The translations under genes were made by a program, and so were the position numbers. From contig JAVBLO010000013.1 of the NCBI GenBank assembly GCA_031553415.1, positions 70,049 to 134,048 on the forward strand: 64,000 nucleotides of DNA, given 5' to 3'. Source of the stretch: JAIRVZ01 sp031553415 (GTDB taxonomy: Bacteria; Bacteroidota; Bacteroidia; Bacteroidales; Azobacteroidaceae). The notes beneath the pieces are model-generated. The model worked only from the letters and a program-made list of their open reading frames with translations, was not told where the DNA came from and searched no databases. Of this stretch, positions 54,528 to 63,835 are shown in pieces; position 1 is the first letter of the stretch, and each line of letters opens with the position of its first letter.

Positions 54528-56150
54528 TTAAATGATAAATAATTTAGATTTTTTCTTTTCTAAGAATTCATATATGCCACCAATGTGTTCCCTGACTTTT
54601 TTATCTGAGAATTCGTATACTTTAGTTACTAAACCATTCAGAAAATCACGGTCGTGTGATACTAAAATTACAGTTCCATCATAATCCATCAAAGCCTCTT
54701 TCAATACAACTTTGGTTTTTAAATCAAGGTGATTGGTAGGTTCGTCAAGAATAAGCAGGTTTACCGGTTCCAGCAAGAGTTTGATCATTGCCAGACGGGT
54801 TCTTTCTCCACCGGAAAGGACTTTGACTTTTTTATCCGAATCATCACGGTTAAACATAAATGCGCCTAATATGTTACGGATTTGTGTCCTGATATCTCCT
54901 TCAGCCACTTGATCGATTGTTTCGAAAACGGTCAGGTCTTCGTCTAATAATTGTGCCTGATTTTGGGCGAAATAACCGATTTGGGCATTATGTCCGAGCA
55001 TAATGGTTCCTTCATAAGGAGTTTCTCCCATAACACATTTAATGAAAGTTGATTTTCCTTCGCCGTTTTTTCCTGCTAATGCAATTTTTTCTCCCCTGGA
55101 AATCATTAAATTGGCATTTTCGAACACCATGTAATCATCATATTTTTTTGTTAAACCATCCACTGTCAAAGGATAATTGCCCGAACGGGTTGCCGGTTGG
55201 AATTTAATCCTGATTCTGGATTTATCTTCTTCGTCAATTTCAACACGTTCCAGCTTTTCCAGTTGGCGTACGCGGCTTTGCACCAGAACTGCCTTGGCAG
55301 CCTGTGCACGAAAGCGTTCAATAAATTCTTCAATTTCCTGAATTTGCTTTTGTTGTGCTTCCCAGGCATGGATTTGCTGTTGGCGCCGTTCTTCCCGTAA
55401 TTCCATATAACGGGTGAAATTGACCTTGTAATCATAAATCCTGCCTAAAGTAAGTTCGATAGTCCGGTTAGTGACTGCATCTATAAAAGCCCTGTCGTGT
55501 GAAATCAGTACAACAGCATTGGCTTGCGTGGTAATGAAGTTTTCCAGCCAGCCGATAGTTTCGATATCCAGGTGATTGGTCGGCTCGTCAAGCAGCATTA
55601 CATCAGGATTCCGGAGCAATAATTTCGCTAACTCAACCCGCATTCTCCATCCTCCACTGAAAGCAGAAGTTGGCCGGTCTAAATCCGACCGTTTGAAGCC
55701 TAAACCCAATAAAGTTTTTTCTACTTCTCCTTCGAAATTGAGTCCTTCAACCATAGAAAGACGTTCATGGGCATGAGTGAATTTGTCAATAAGTTCGGAG
55801 TATGAATCTGATTCATAGTCGGTTCTTGTTTCCAATTGCCGGTTCATATCTTCAATTTCCTTCTCCAGATCAAAGATGTGGGAAAAGGCTAAAGATGCTT
55901 CTTCCCTTACAGAACGTTCATCTGAAACCTGCATTACCTGTGGTAGATAGCCGACAGTCATACCAGAGGGACCAGTTACACTTCCTTTGTAGTTTTTATT
56001 TACTCCTGCTAAAATCTTCAACATGGTACTTTTTCCAGCCCCATTTTTACCTACAAGAGCAATTTTATCTTTATTATTGATAATGAAATTAATACCATCA
56101 AATAAAGTCTTACCTCCGAAGTCTACCTTTAAATTATCTACTACCAGCAT
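54528..56150 (-). CDS. ABC-F family ATPase
   Basis: 540 residues from the ATG at 56150 (MLVVDNLKVDFGGKTLF); the open frame extends 18 codons further up but this start matches the family. Two ATPase domains have Walker A GKNGAGKST and GKNGEGKST, signatures FSGGWRMRVELAKLL and LSGGERTRLAMIKLL, and Walker B LLLDEPTNHLD and LILDEPTNHLD. A charged linker with EEFIERFRAQAAKAVLVQSR joins them. No membrane domain is present. Relatives bind the ribosomal E site and aid translation or protect it. It is a single gene, converging in order with the Phe/Tyr operon promoter behind it. Confidence 0.95.
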   Translation of the reverse strand: MLVVDNLKVDFGGKTLFDGINFIINNKDKIALVGKNGAGKSTMLKILAGVNKNYKGSVTGPSGMTVGYLPQVMQVSDERSVREEASLAFSHIFDLEKEIEDMNRQLETRTDYESDSYSELIDKFTHAHERLSMVEGLNFEGEVEKTLLGLGFKRSDLDRPTSAFSGGWRMRVELAKLLLRNPDVMLLDEPTNHLDIETIGWLENFITTQANAVVLISHDRAFIDAVTNRTIELTLGRIYDYKVNFTRYMELREERRQQQIHAWEAQQKQIQEIEEFIERFRAQAAKAVLVQSRVRQLEKLERVEIDEEDKSRIRIKFQPATRSGNYPLTVDGLTKKYDDYMVFENANLMISRGEKIALAGKNGEGKSTFIKCVMGETPYEGTIMLGHNAQIGYFAQNQAQLLDEDLTVFETIDQVAEGDIRTQIRNILGAFMFNRDDSDKKVKVLSGGERTRLAMIKLLLEPVNLLILDEPTNHLDLKTKVVLKEALMDYDGTVILVSHDRDFLNGLVTKVYEFSDKKVREHIGGIYEFLEKKKSKLFII

Positions 56151-56182
56151 TATAACAAATTTTCTACTAAAAATTAAGCCTG

Positions 56183-56190
56183 CAAAGGTA
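56183..56190 (-). promoter_or_regulatory. Candidate -7 box of the ABC-F gene
   Basis: On the minus strand this reads TACCTTTG, matching TAnnTTTG, 33 bases before the proposed ABC-F ATG. This supports the start at 56150 over the longer frame, which would begin too close to the box. The -33 element is unclear. Confidence 0.45.
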
Positions 56191-56208
56191 ATATAAAAAA
56201 GCAATATT

Positions 56209-57279
56209 TCAGAACAAATCTAATTCAAGCTGGATATATTTCTTCTCAGGTTCATCGGCAGCATTGCCAACTCCCAACCCTAACAACCGGACTGGTTTTT
56301 GGCTTAAATCCACTTGTTTCATGATATCTTTAGCAACTGGCCATAACTGTTTGAAATCAGTAATGCGATGGGGTAGTGTTTTACTTCTGGTTATGATTTT
56401 AAAATCGTTATATTTTATTTTAATAGTAACGGTCCGGCCGAAAAAATCATCTTCTTTCATTCGTTCAAAAACTTCTTTAGCCAGATGATAAAGTTCCAGG
56501 GTCAATAAGTTCAGATTATTTTTATCTTTCAGGAAAGTAGTTTCTGAGCTTACAGATTTGATAATTCTATTGGGTTCCACTTCCCGGAGGTCGATTGCAC
56601 GGGCATAAAGATAAAAATCATGTCCGGCTTTACCGAACAACCGTACAAGTTCATTTTCCGAACGTTGTTTCAAATCATATCCGGTAAAAATATTGTTATC
56701 ATGCATCTTTTTGGCTGTTACCTTCCCTACACCGAAGAATTGCTCTATTTTCAGATTTTCTACGAATTTTTCTGCTTCTTCGGGCAGAATTACAAAGAAG
56801 CCGTTCGGTTTTTTATAGTCAGAAGCTATTTTTGCCAGAAACTTATTAACAGATACTCCTGCTGATGCCCTTAAATGTGTTCTCTCGAATATTTTCTGTT
56901 GAATTTCTTTGGCTATGAGGCTTGCAGAAGGATTATTTTTATGGTTGATGGTAACATCCAGAAAAGCTTCATCTAAAGAAAGAGGCTCAACCAAATCAGT
57001 ATATTCGTAAAAAATCTCCCTGATTTGGTTTGATGCTTCATGATAAACATCAAAACGTGGTGGAACAAAAATGAGTTGCGGGCACTTGTTTTTAGCTGTT
57101 AAGGACGGCATAGCGGAACGAACTCCGAATTTTCTCGCTTCATAGCTTGCTGCAGCAACAACTCCCCGTGCTTCGGAAAAACCCACGGCAACAGGTTTTC
57201 CCCTTAATGCTTCATTATCGCGTTGCTCAACGGACGCATAAAAAGCATCCATGTCAATATGGATGATTTTTCTTACCAA
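56209..57279 (-). CDS. dinB: DNA polymerase IV (Y family)
   Basis: 356 residues. Y-family blocks: IHIDMDAFYASVEQRDN with the catalytic Asp, PLSLDEAFLDVT with the second acidic pair, ASAGVSVNKFLAKIASDYKKPNG, and the little-finger domain with ETTFLKD. A beta-clamp-like C-terminus QLELDLF is present. It carries out error-prone bypass synthesis. The start codon appears to be TTG (57279): no ATG precedes the conserved HIDMDAFY, and the repeat at 57291 begins 12 bases upstream. I see no SOS box. Confidence 0.95.
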   Translation of the reverse strand: MVRKIIHIDMDAFYASVEQRDNEALRGKPVAVGFSEARGVVAAASYEARKFGVRSAMPSLTAKNKCPQLIFVPPRFDVYHEASNQIREIFYEYTDLVEPLSLDEAFLDVTINHKNNPSASLIAKEIQQKIFERTHLRASAGVSVNKFLAKIASDYKKPNGFFVILPEEAEKFVENLKIEQFFGVGKVTAKKMHDNNIFTGYDLKQRSENELVRLFGKAGHDFYLYARAIDLREVEPNRIIKSVSSETTFLKDKNNLNLLTLELYHLAKEVFERMKEDDFFGRTVTIKIKYNDFKIITRSKTLPHRITDFKQLWPVAKDIMKQVDLSQKPVRLLGLGVGNAADEPEKKYIQLELDLF

Positions 57280-57290
57280 TATGAAAAATA

Positions 57291-57419
57291 AAATTGCACA
57301 CAGATTGCACAGATTTTTTATTTATTTAGCCACGAATTTCACGAAGTAACACTTATATTTTTTAGTGTTACTTCGTGAAATTCGTGGCTAATAATTTTAA
57401 TCTGTGTAATCTGTGCGAT
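57291..57419. repeat. Inverted repeat with perfect 27-bp inner stem between proS and dinB
   Basis: The inner arms 57327-57353 and 57364-57390 are exact reverse complements around a 10-base T-rich loop, carrying the phrase CACGAATTTCACGAAGT. The outer arms are imperfect and use CACAGATTGCACAGATT / AATCTGTGTAATCTGTG. The right end coincides with the proS stop codon. It occupies nearly all of the 139-base gap. Confidence 0.9.
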
Positions 57420-58900
57420 TAATATGCTCTTGCAAACACGACCCGTTGTGCAGAAGGTTTACCAGTAACCATACATTTACCTGGAGTTTCGTCTCCTACT
57501 AAAGGAATGCAACGGATGGTTGCTTTTGTTTCGTCCTTGATTTTTTCTTCTGTTTCGGGTGTGCCGTCCCAATGCGCATAAATGAAACCGCCTTCTTCGA
57601 TTTTTTCTTTGAATTCTTCGTAAGAATCAACAGAAGTGGTTTTAGATTCGCGTAATTTCAAGGCTTTATTATAAATATTTTCCTGTATTTCGTGTAGCAA
57701 ATCAGTAATATATATTTCAATATTATCACAACTTACAGTTTCTTTGGTGAGTGTATCCCTGCGGGCAACTTCAACGGTATTGTTTTCCAAGTCCCGTCCA
57801 CCCATAGCCAAACGTACAGGAACACCTTTCAATTCGTATTCAGCAAATTTCCATCCCGGTTTTTTATTGTCAGCATTGTCGTATTTAACGGTAACACCTA
57901 ATCTTTTCAGCTTGTTTACTATTCCTGCTACTTTTTCATCTATTTGAGATAATTGTTCTTCGTTTTTATAAATAGGAACAATAACAACCTGGAATGGAGC
58001 TAATTTAGGAGGTAAAACCAATCCGTTATCATCAGAATGCGACATGATTAAAGCACCCATCAAACGGGTCGAAACTCCCCAGGAAGTAGCCCAGACATAA
58101 TCGCGTTTTCCATCTTTATCAGCAAATTGTACGTCAAAAGCTTTGGCAAAGTTTTGTCCTAAAAAGTGGGATGTGCCTGCTTGCAATGCTTTTCCATCTT
58201 GCATCAGAGCTTCGATACAGAATGTTTCCAAAGCGCCGGCAAAACGTTCATTCGCAGATTTTACTCCTTTCAATACAGGAACAGCCATGTATTTTTCAGC
58301 GAACTCGGCATAAATATCCAGCATTTTACGGGTTTCATCCAATGCTTCCTGTTCTGTTGCATGGGCTGTATGTCCTTCCTGCCAAAGGAATTCGGCTGTG
58401 CGCAAAAATAAACGTGTACGCATTTCCCAACGAACCACATTGGCCCATTGGTTACAAAGAATCGGAAGGTCACGGTATGATTGTATCCAATTGCGGTAAG
58501 TACTCCAGATGATTGTTTCGGAAGTCGGACGGACAATCAACTCTTCTTCTAATTTTGCTTCCGGATCTACTACAACGCCTTTCCCGTTGGGATCATTTTT
58601 TAACCGGTAATGTGTTACCACAGCACATTCTTTAGCAAATCCTTCCACGTGGTCGGCTTCCTTGCTTAAAAATGATTTGGGAATGAATAATGGGAAATAA
58701 GCATTCACATGGCCGGTTTCCTTAAACATATCATCCAGATACCGTTGCATTTTTTCCCATATTGCATAGCCATAAGGTTTGATAACCATACAACCGCGAA
58801 CAGCAGAGTTTTCTGCCAAATCTGCTTTAATTACTAAGTCGTTATACCATTGAGAGTAGTTCTCGCTTCTTGAGGTCAGTTCTTTCAATTCTTTTGCCAT
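57419..58900 (-). CDS. proS: Prolyl-tRNA synthetase (archaeal/eukaryotic-type)
   Basis: 493 residues, the short form without an editing insertion. Class II motifs are RGCMVIKPYGYAIWEKM (motif 1 region), RPTSETIIWSTYRNWIQSYRDLP and QWANVVRWEMRTRLFLRTAEFLWQEGHTAH (motif 2), and the C-terminal zinc-like domain ends in the conserved aromatic Y493 (RVVFARAY). It charges tRNA-Pro. Intergenic repeats lie on both sides. Confidence 0.98.
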   Translation of the reverse strand: MAKELKELTSRSENYSQWYNDLVIKADLAENSAVRGCMVIKPYGYAIWEKMQRYLDDMFKETGHVNAYFPLFIPKSFLSKEADHVEGFAKECAVVTHYRLKNDPNGKGVVVDPEAKLEEELIVRPTSETIIWSTYRNWIQSYRDLPILCNQWANVVRWEMRTRLFLRTAEFLWQEGHTAHATEQEALDETRKMLDIYAEFAEKYMAVPVLKGVKSANERFAGALETFCIEALMQDGKALQAGTSHFLGQNFAKAFDVQFADKDGKRDYVWATSWGVSTRLMGALIMSHSDDNGLVLPPKLAPFQVVIVPIYKNEEQLSQIDEKVAGIVNKLKRLGVTVKYDNADNKKPGWKFAEYELKGVPVRLAMGGRDLENNTVEVARRDTLTKETVSCDNIEIYITDLLHEIQENIYNKALKLRESKTTSVDSYEEFKEKIEEGGFIYAHWDGTPETEEKIKDETKATIRCIPLVGDETPGKCMVTGKPSAQRVVFARAY

Positions 58901-58910
58901 ATTGTAAATA

Positions 58911-59048
58911 TCGCACAGATTTCACAGATTTCACAGATTTTAATTACACGAATTTAATCTGTAGTTATCGAAAGAAAATATTCCGATTTAATTCGTGTAA
59001 TTCGTGGCAAAAATAAAAAATCTGTGTAATCTGTGAAATCTGTGAGCT
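58911..59048. repeat. Imperfect inverted repeat of CACAGATT and ACACGAATT words between the hexomutase and proS
   Basis: The left half has CACAGATTT three times and TTACACGAATT; the right half has the complementary AATTCGTGTAATTCGTGG and AATCTGTGTAATCTGTGAAATCTGTG. It shares its words with the repeat at 57291-57419 and fills the 154-base gap, beginning 7 bases behind the hexomutase stop in transcription order. Confidence 0.85.
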
Positions 59049-59054
59049 TTTAAA

Positions 59055-60431
59055 TTATACTAACACTTTTTTGATTTCTGCAGCTAATGCTTCTGCTTCC
59101 TGCATGCTTGGGGCTTCTGTGTAAATACGGATGATGGGTTCCGTATTGGATTTACGCATGTGTACCCATTTATCAGGGAAGTCAATTTTCACGCCATCTA
59201 TATCATTAACCGGATATTGGGCATATTTTTTCTTTACTTCCGATAATATCGAATCAATATTTGTTTCAGGAGTTAATTCAACTTTTTGTTTAGCCATATA
59301 ATAAGTAGGGTAGGAGGCTCTCAATTCACTTACTTTTTTACCAGATTTGGCCAACTGGGTTAAAAACAAAGCAATACCTACTAATGCATCTCGTCCATAA
59401 TGGCTTGCAGGATAGATGATTCCGCCGTTTCCTTCGCCTCCAATAATAGCATTTGTAGCCTTCATCTTTTCCACAACGTTTACTTCTCCTACGGCAGCAG
59501 CTTCATATTTGCCGTTATGTTTTTGAGTTACGTCACGTAATGCACGGGTAGAACTCAAATTGGAAACAGTGTTTCCCGGAGTGTATTGAAGGATGTAATC
59601 GGAAATGGAAACCAATGTATATTCTTCTCCAAACATACTTCCGTCTTCGCTTATAATAGCCAAGCGGTCTACATCAGGGTCAACGACAAAACCAACATCA
59701 GCTTTAGCCGTTTTTACCATATTAGAAATTTCGGACAGATGTTCGGGAAGCGGTTCGGGGTTGTGTGCAAAAATTCCGGTTGGATCGCAATTGATTCCAC
59801 ATATATTTTCAACACCTAAAGCGTTTAACAAAGCCGGGATAGCGATTCCACCCACTGAGTTTACACAATCAATAGCTACTGTGAAATTAGCTTTACGTAT
59901 AGCTTCAACATCTACTAATTTCAGTTTGAGCACTTGTTCTATATGTCTTTGTGTGTAGGAAGCATCTGTAGTTACGTGTCCCAAATGATCTACATCAATA
60001 AAGTTGAAATCTTCGGCTTCAGCAATTTTCAATATTTCATTTCCTTCTGCTGCATTCAGGAATTCGCCTTTTTCATTCAATAATTTCAAAGCATTCCATT
60101 GTTTGGGGTTGTGGCTTGCAGTAAGGATGATTCCTCCGGCTGCTTTTTCCATAGTAACAGCAACTTCGGTCGTAGGAGTTGTTGCAAAATCAATATCCAC
60201 AACATCAAATCCCATTCCGGTCAATGTACCTATCACCAGGTTTTTTACCATTTCTCCCGATAAGCGGGCATCACGGCCTATTACTATTTTATTAGAAGAT
60301 GATTGCTTTTTTGAACGGATTAAAGTTGCATAAGCAGCAGTAAATTTAACTATATCAAGGGGAGTTAACCCTTCTCCGGTTTTTCCGCCAATTGTTCCGC
60401 GAATTCCGGAAATAGATTTAATCAATGACAT
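59055..60431 (-). CDS. glmM: Phosphohexomutase, phosphoglucosamine mutase-like
   Basis: 458 residues. The alpha-D-phosphohexomutase fold has the phosphoserine S106 in TASHNPKQWNALK, the metal loop DPDVDRLAI, the sugar-binding GEGNGGIIYP, and the phosphate-binding RKSNTEPIIRIY. GlmM makes glucosamine-1-phosphate for cell wall synthesis; phosphomannomutase or phosphoglucomutase activity is also possible in this branch. It follows a DUF4827 lipoprotein gene by 13 bases. Confidence 0.92.
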   Translation of the reverse strand: MSLIKSISGIRGTIGGKTGEGLTPLDIVKFTAAYATLIRSKKQSSSNKIVIGRDARLSGEMVKNLVIGTLTGMGFDVVDIDFATTPTTEVAVTMEKAAGGIILTASHNPKQWNALKLLNEKGEFLNAAEGNEILKIAEAEDFNFIDVDHLGHVTTDASYTQRHIEQVLKLKLVDVEAIRKANFTVAIDCVNSVGGIAIPALLNALGVENICGINCDPTGIFAHNPEPLPEHLSEISNMVKTAKADVGFVVDPDVDRLAIISEDGSMFGEEYTLVSISDYILQYTPGNTVSNLSSTRALRDVTQKHNGKYEAAAVGEVNVVEKMKATNAIIGGEGNGGIIYPASHYGRDALVGIALFLTQLAKSGKKVSELRASYPTYYMAKQKVELTPETNIDSILSEVKKKYAQYPVNDIDGVKIDFPDKWVHMRKSNTEPIIRIYTEAPSMQEAEALAAEIKKVLV

Positions 60432-60444
60432 AATATTTTCTTAT

Positions 60445-60972
60445 TTATTTGAAACGATATTTAAGATAACCATAATATAAAGGAGAGTAGCTACTCTGGT
60501 CAGAGTATGCCTGGAGACCCGATGGCACAATCAGGCTGACTTCTGCATTTTCTCTTACATAACTTAGGGCTAATGCCCAACCATCACAGGCCAAACCACT
60601 ATAGGAATAAGTATTCCCATAATAGAATATTTGAGGGTTAGCAGATGCCATGTTAGAAAAAGTTGTTGTGTCGTTTTTAAAATACATTGCATCTTTGAAA
60701 CGAACCAGTATTTCCCGGTTATATTTTGCTTTATCGCCATTTCCAGAGTCTATAACATGTATATATAAGCCTTCTTTAGTCTTAAAATATCCATCTTTTT
60801 CATACATTATGGCAGTATCCTTATCACTTGTTGAGAATCCACTCTGGGAAATGAAACGATCGATAGCTTTTTTTTCTTCTTTCAATAATTCCTGGGCAGT
60901 CTTTGTTTTGTCGCAAGCGAAAAACATTGAAGCCACAAAAAATACGGAAATAAATAAAAATAATTTATTCAT
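60445..60972 (-). CDS. DUF4827 lipoprotein, FKBP-like
   Basis: 175 residues. The lipoprotein signal ends at C20 (SMFFAC). The body resembles DUF4827, an FKBP-like fold without known peptidyl-prolyl isomerase activity (KKAIDRFISQSGF, EILVRFKDAMYFKNDTTTF, EVSLIVPSGLQAYSDQSSYSPLYYGYLKY). It is probably in the envelope and is transcribed with the hexomutase gene. Confidence 0.85.
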   Translation of the reverse strand: MNKLFLFISVFFVASMFFACDKTKTAQELLKEEKKAIDRFISQSGFSTSDKDTAIMYEKDGYFKTKEGLYIHVIDSGNGDKAKYNREILVRFKDAMYFKNDTTTFSNMASANPQIFYYGNTYSYSGLACDGWALALSYVRENAEVSLIVPSGLQAYSDQSSYSPLYYGYLKYRFK

Positions 60973-60999
60973 GTTTATAAAAAATTACATTAAGTGCGG

Positions 61000-61007
61000 C
61001 AAAGTTA
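61000..61007 (-). promoter_or_regulatory. Candidate -7 box for the DUF4827-hexomutase unit
   Basis: On the minus strand this reads TAACTTTG, the same octamer as in the rpoD promoter, 27 bases before the DUF4827 ATG. TTTG motifs upstream are spaced 12 and 16 bases away rather than 19-21. Confidence 0.45.
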
Positions 61008-61061
61008 ATTAAAGTCTTGCAAACAAATGTTTTTTAAGACTGTAACTTGGGTGTGATTTCC

Positions 61062-62093
61062 TTAATTTTTCAAAAGAAGGTCTTTATACCGGGGCAATAC
61101 ATTTTCAAAATATTTGATAGCGTCTTCGAACGAACCGAAATATTCTCCACCAGATGCATTCAAGTGGCCTCCTCCATTGAAGTGATTTGTTGCAAATTGA
61201 TTGCATGGGAAATTTCCTTTCGAACGGAGCGATATTTTTACAAATCCTTTATCCTCTTTGATAAGGACAGAAAAAATGACGCTGTCGGAACTTAATGGTA
61301 TATTTACAAATCCTTCAGTATCACCTTTTTTGAAGTTGAATTTATCTAAATCCTTCTGAGATAAGGTTATCAGTGCCGTTTTGTATTCAGGAAAAACTTT
61401 CATTTTTTCATACATGGTATAACCTTGTAATTTCAACCGGTCTACACTGTAAGTGTTGTAAACCAATGCGTAGATTTTATCTTTATCAATGCCTTTTTTT
61501 ATTAACTCCCCAATAATAAAATATATTTCCGGATTATTGGAGTTGTATGTAAAAGCTCCTGTATCGGTCATCATACCGGTATATATACATTCTGCACATT
61601 GTCTGTTGATGTATTCAAAAAATCCCATCCGGCAAATAAAACGGAAAATCATTTCACTTGTGGATGAAATTTGAGGATAGGACATAGTGACGTTACAAAA
61701 ATCTCCGGGAGATAAATGGTGGTCGATCATCACTTTTTTGGCTTTGGATTGAGCAACGGAAGGTTCCATTTTTTCAATCCGTTTCAGAATATTAAAATCC
61801 AGGCAGAAAATAAGTTCTGCGGCAGCTATTGTTTCTTCTGCAATCTGAGGATTTTTTTCGTGTATAATGATGTCATTTGCACCTTTCATCCATCTCAGGA
61901 AATCAGGAAAATCATTAGGGACAATTATATTTACCTGCTTGTCCATTTCCAATAAGAAGTGATAAAGTCCCAAAGATGATCCTATTGCATCTCCATCTGG
62001 AGATATGTGCGTGACAATCACAATTTTATCGACATAATCGATGTATTTTTTAGCCTTTTGAATCTCGGCTTCAGCAATAATTTTTGAAATCAC
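61062..62093 (-). CDS. nrnA: DHH-family phosphoesterase, NrnA-like (oligoribonuclease / pAp phosphatase)
   Basis: 343 residues from a GTG start (62093). The DHH domain has HISPDGDAIGSSLGL, LIFCLDFN and VMIDHHLSPGDF, and the DHHA1 domain ends with NHFNGGGHLNASGGEY. NrnA degrades short RNA oligomers and dephosphorylates 3'-phosphoadenosine 5'-phosphate. It is preceded by a repeat of 80 bases, then comEC. Confidence 0.93.
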   Translation of the reverse strand: MISKIIAEAEIQKAKKYIDYVDKIVIVTHISPDGDAIGSSLGLYHFLLEMDKQVNIIVPNDFPDFLRWMKGANDIIIHEKNPQIAEETIAAAELIFCLDFNILKRIEKMEPSVAQSKAKKVMIDHHLSPGDFCNVTMSYPQISSTSEMIFRFICRMGFFEYINRQCAECIYTGMMTDTGAFTYNSNNPEIYFIIGELIKKGIDKDKIYALVYNTYSVDRLKLQGYTMYEKMKVFPEYKTALITLSQKDLDKFNFKKGDTEGFVNIPLSSDSVIFSVLIKEDKGFVKISLRSKGNFPCNQFATNHFNGGGHLNASGGEYFGSFEDAIKYFENVLPRYKDLLLKN

Positions 62094-62103
62094 AACAAAT
62101 CAA

Positions 62104-62183
62104 AATTAAGAGTTAAGAGTTAAGAATAATGAATTACATTTTTGTTCAAATAACTCTTAATTCTTAATTTTTAACTCTTAACT
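62104..62183. repeat. Imperfect inverted repeat of AAGAGTTAA words between comEC and nrnA
   Basis: The left arm (62104-62127) repeats TTAAGAG; the right arm (62152-62183) reads ACTCTTAATTCTTAATTTTTAACTCTTAACT in two adjacent parts. It begins 13 bases behind the comEC stop in transcription order and ends about 10 bases before the nrnA GTG, so it may also affect nrnA translation. Confidence 0.78.
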
Positions 62184-62195
62184 GTAAAAACGGTG

Positions 62196-63764
62196 TCAAA
62201 GATAATGAATAACTTGAAAGAGTCCAAGAAGTGAAAGCAGATATGCAAACAGAATTTTTTTTCGAACAAAAAGCATGATAAACAGGAAGAAGGCTAAATA
62301 CAGGGAAATAGCTCCGCTCATATCAAGATGTAGATTTGAAATGCAAGCATAAGGAATTTTTGTAATCAATTCAACTCCCGAAATGAATAATTGTAAAAGG
62401 GCATGTAACGGGTATAGTGTGAATTCTGGAAGAGTGATGATATATGAAAAAAACAGATATATAAGCAGCATAGTTAATAAAATTCCGACCAATGGAATGA
62501 CAAACATATTCGTTAATAGAAATACAACCGGAAATTGGTTGAAATAATAAATCGTCAATGGCATGGTGCCTATTTGGGCTGACGTTGAAACTGTTATTAA
62601 AGACCAAATATAACGCAGAATGTGATTATTTGAATGATATAGATTTTGTATTAATGGATTGATCACAATAATTCCAATAACAGCTGAAAAACTCAGTTGA
62701 AATCCAACATCAAACAGGTACATGGGTTCATATAATAGCATGAGGAAAGCGGATGCACTGACAATATTCAGGGAAAAAGTCCGGCGTCCGATGATTTCTG
62801 CCGCTCCATAAAAAGATAACATTGTTGTTGCACGGACTACAGAAGGAGATAAACCTGTAATGAACGCAAAACTCCACATCAAAGGCAAGATAATCAATTG
62901 TCGTAAACATTTGATTTTCCTTGTATTTCCCAATAAACCGAATGGAAAAAATAGAGTAGCATATAAGATACCTACGTGTAATCCACTCACGGCTAACACG
63001 TGTGCACCTCCGGTAGTTGAAAATGCAGTTTTCAGCTCATCATCCAATAAATTTTTGTAACCGAACAAAATGCCTGAAGCTACACCTAATTGTCTTTTGT
63101 CGGGAATAATTTGGTTTAATTTTTCAAGTAGATTTCGTCTGCAAGCTAATGCTTTAGATTGAATGTCTGGTAGATATGATTGTGGTGCATCTGTTAATGT
63201 CCAATTGGAAGAAGCTGCAAATCCAATACTAGCATACCCTTTGTTTTTCAGATAGTTTGAATATTCCGGAGAAGGGGAGGAGATATCTTGTTTTTTGAAT
63301 ATGGTCTTGATAAGAAGGTAATTTCCGGCAAATAATTGACCGGATAAACTATCTTTAGATAAATACAAAATTGCTTTTTTATTAACAGGTTGTTCTCCTT
63401 TTTCGGTCCTGATAGAGAGAATTTGAACTGAATATTGGTTGGAACGTGCTTTGGGAACCGGATTTTCCTGTATTTTTACCTTATAAATATATAATTCCGG
63501 TGGATAATCCCATTCTGTCTTTTTTAAAGATTGTTGAGTCAAAATACAGGAAAAAGTGAAAAGCAAACAATTAATGCCTATTCCAGATAAATACCTGTAA
63601 GCAAAATTTCTTTTTAATAAATAAAAGATTATGAGTGAAATCGAACCTAAGGTAAAAGTGGTCAGGTATAAATAAGGCGTATTTATATAACAAGAAACAG
63701 TAATTCCAATGATACAAGGAATTATCAGCCTTAAAAAAGGCATTTGCAATAAGGTTTTGTACAT
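62196..63764 (-). CDS. comEC: ComEC/Rec2-family DNA uptake channel
   Basis: 522 residues. An N-terminal DUF4131-type region with two or three membrane helices (about 10-70) and a soluble OB-like part (about 95-190) precede the competence domain with about eight helices (LGVASGILFGYKNLLDDELKTAFSTTGGAHVLAVSGLHVGILY; LSPSVVRATTMLSFYGAAEIIGRR). The usual C-terminal beta-lactamase-like domain is absent, so the protein is shorter than the Bacillus form. It would move single-stranded DNA across the inner membrane. Confidence 0.93.
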   Translation of the reverse strand: MYKTLLQMPFLRLIIPCIIGITVSCYINTPYLYLTTFTLGSISLIIFYLLKRNFAYRYLSGIGINCLLFTFSCILTQQSLKKTEWDYPPELYIYKVKIQENPVPKARSNQYSVQILSIRTEKGEQPVNKKAILYLSKDSLSGQLFAGNYLLIKTIFKKQDISSPSPEYSNYLKNKGYASIGFAASSNWTLTDAPQSYLPDIQSKALACRRNLLEKLNQIIPDKRQLGVASGILFGYKNLLDDELKTAFSTTGGAHVLAVSGLHVGILYATLFFPFGLLGNTRKIKCLRQLIILPLMWSFAFITGLSPSVVRATTMLSFYGAAEIIGRRTFSLNIVSASAFLMLLYEPMYLFDVGFQLSFSAVIGIIVINPLIQNLYHSNNHILRYIWSLITVSTSAQIGTMPLTIYYFNQFPVVFLLTNMFVIPLVGILLTMLLIYLFFSYIITLPEFTLYPLHALLQLFISGVELITKIPYACISNLHLDMSGAISLYLAFFLFIMLFVRKKILFAYLLSLLGLFQVIHYL

Positions 63765-63835
63765 AAGGTCGGCTTATTTTATGACAGGATTTACAAGATA
63801 TTTTTATGATTTAATCCCAATGTCGTTTAGTTAAG

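Noticed and set aside
62371..62607. Small minus-strand frame within comEC
   Set aside because: It lies out of frame inside the membrane domain of comEC and has no independent start signal.
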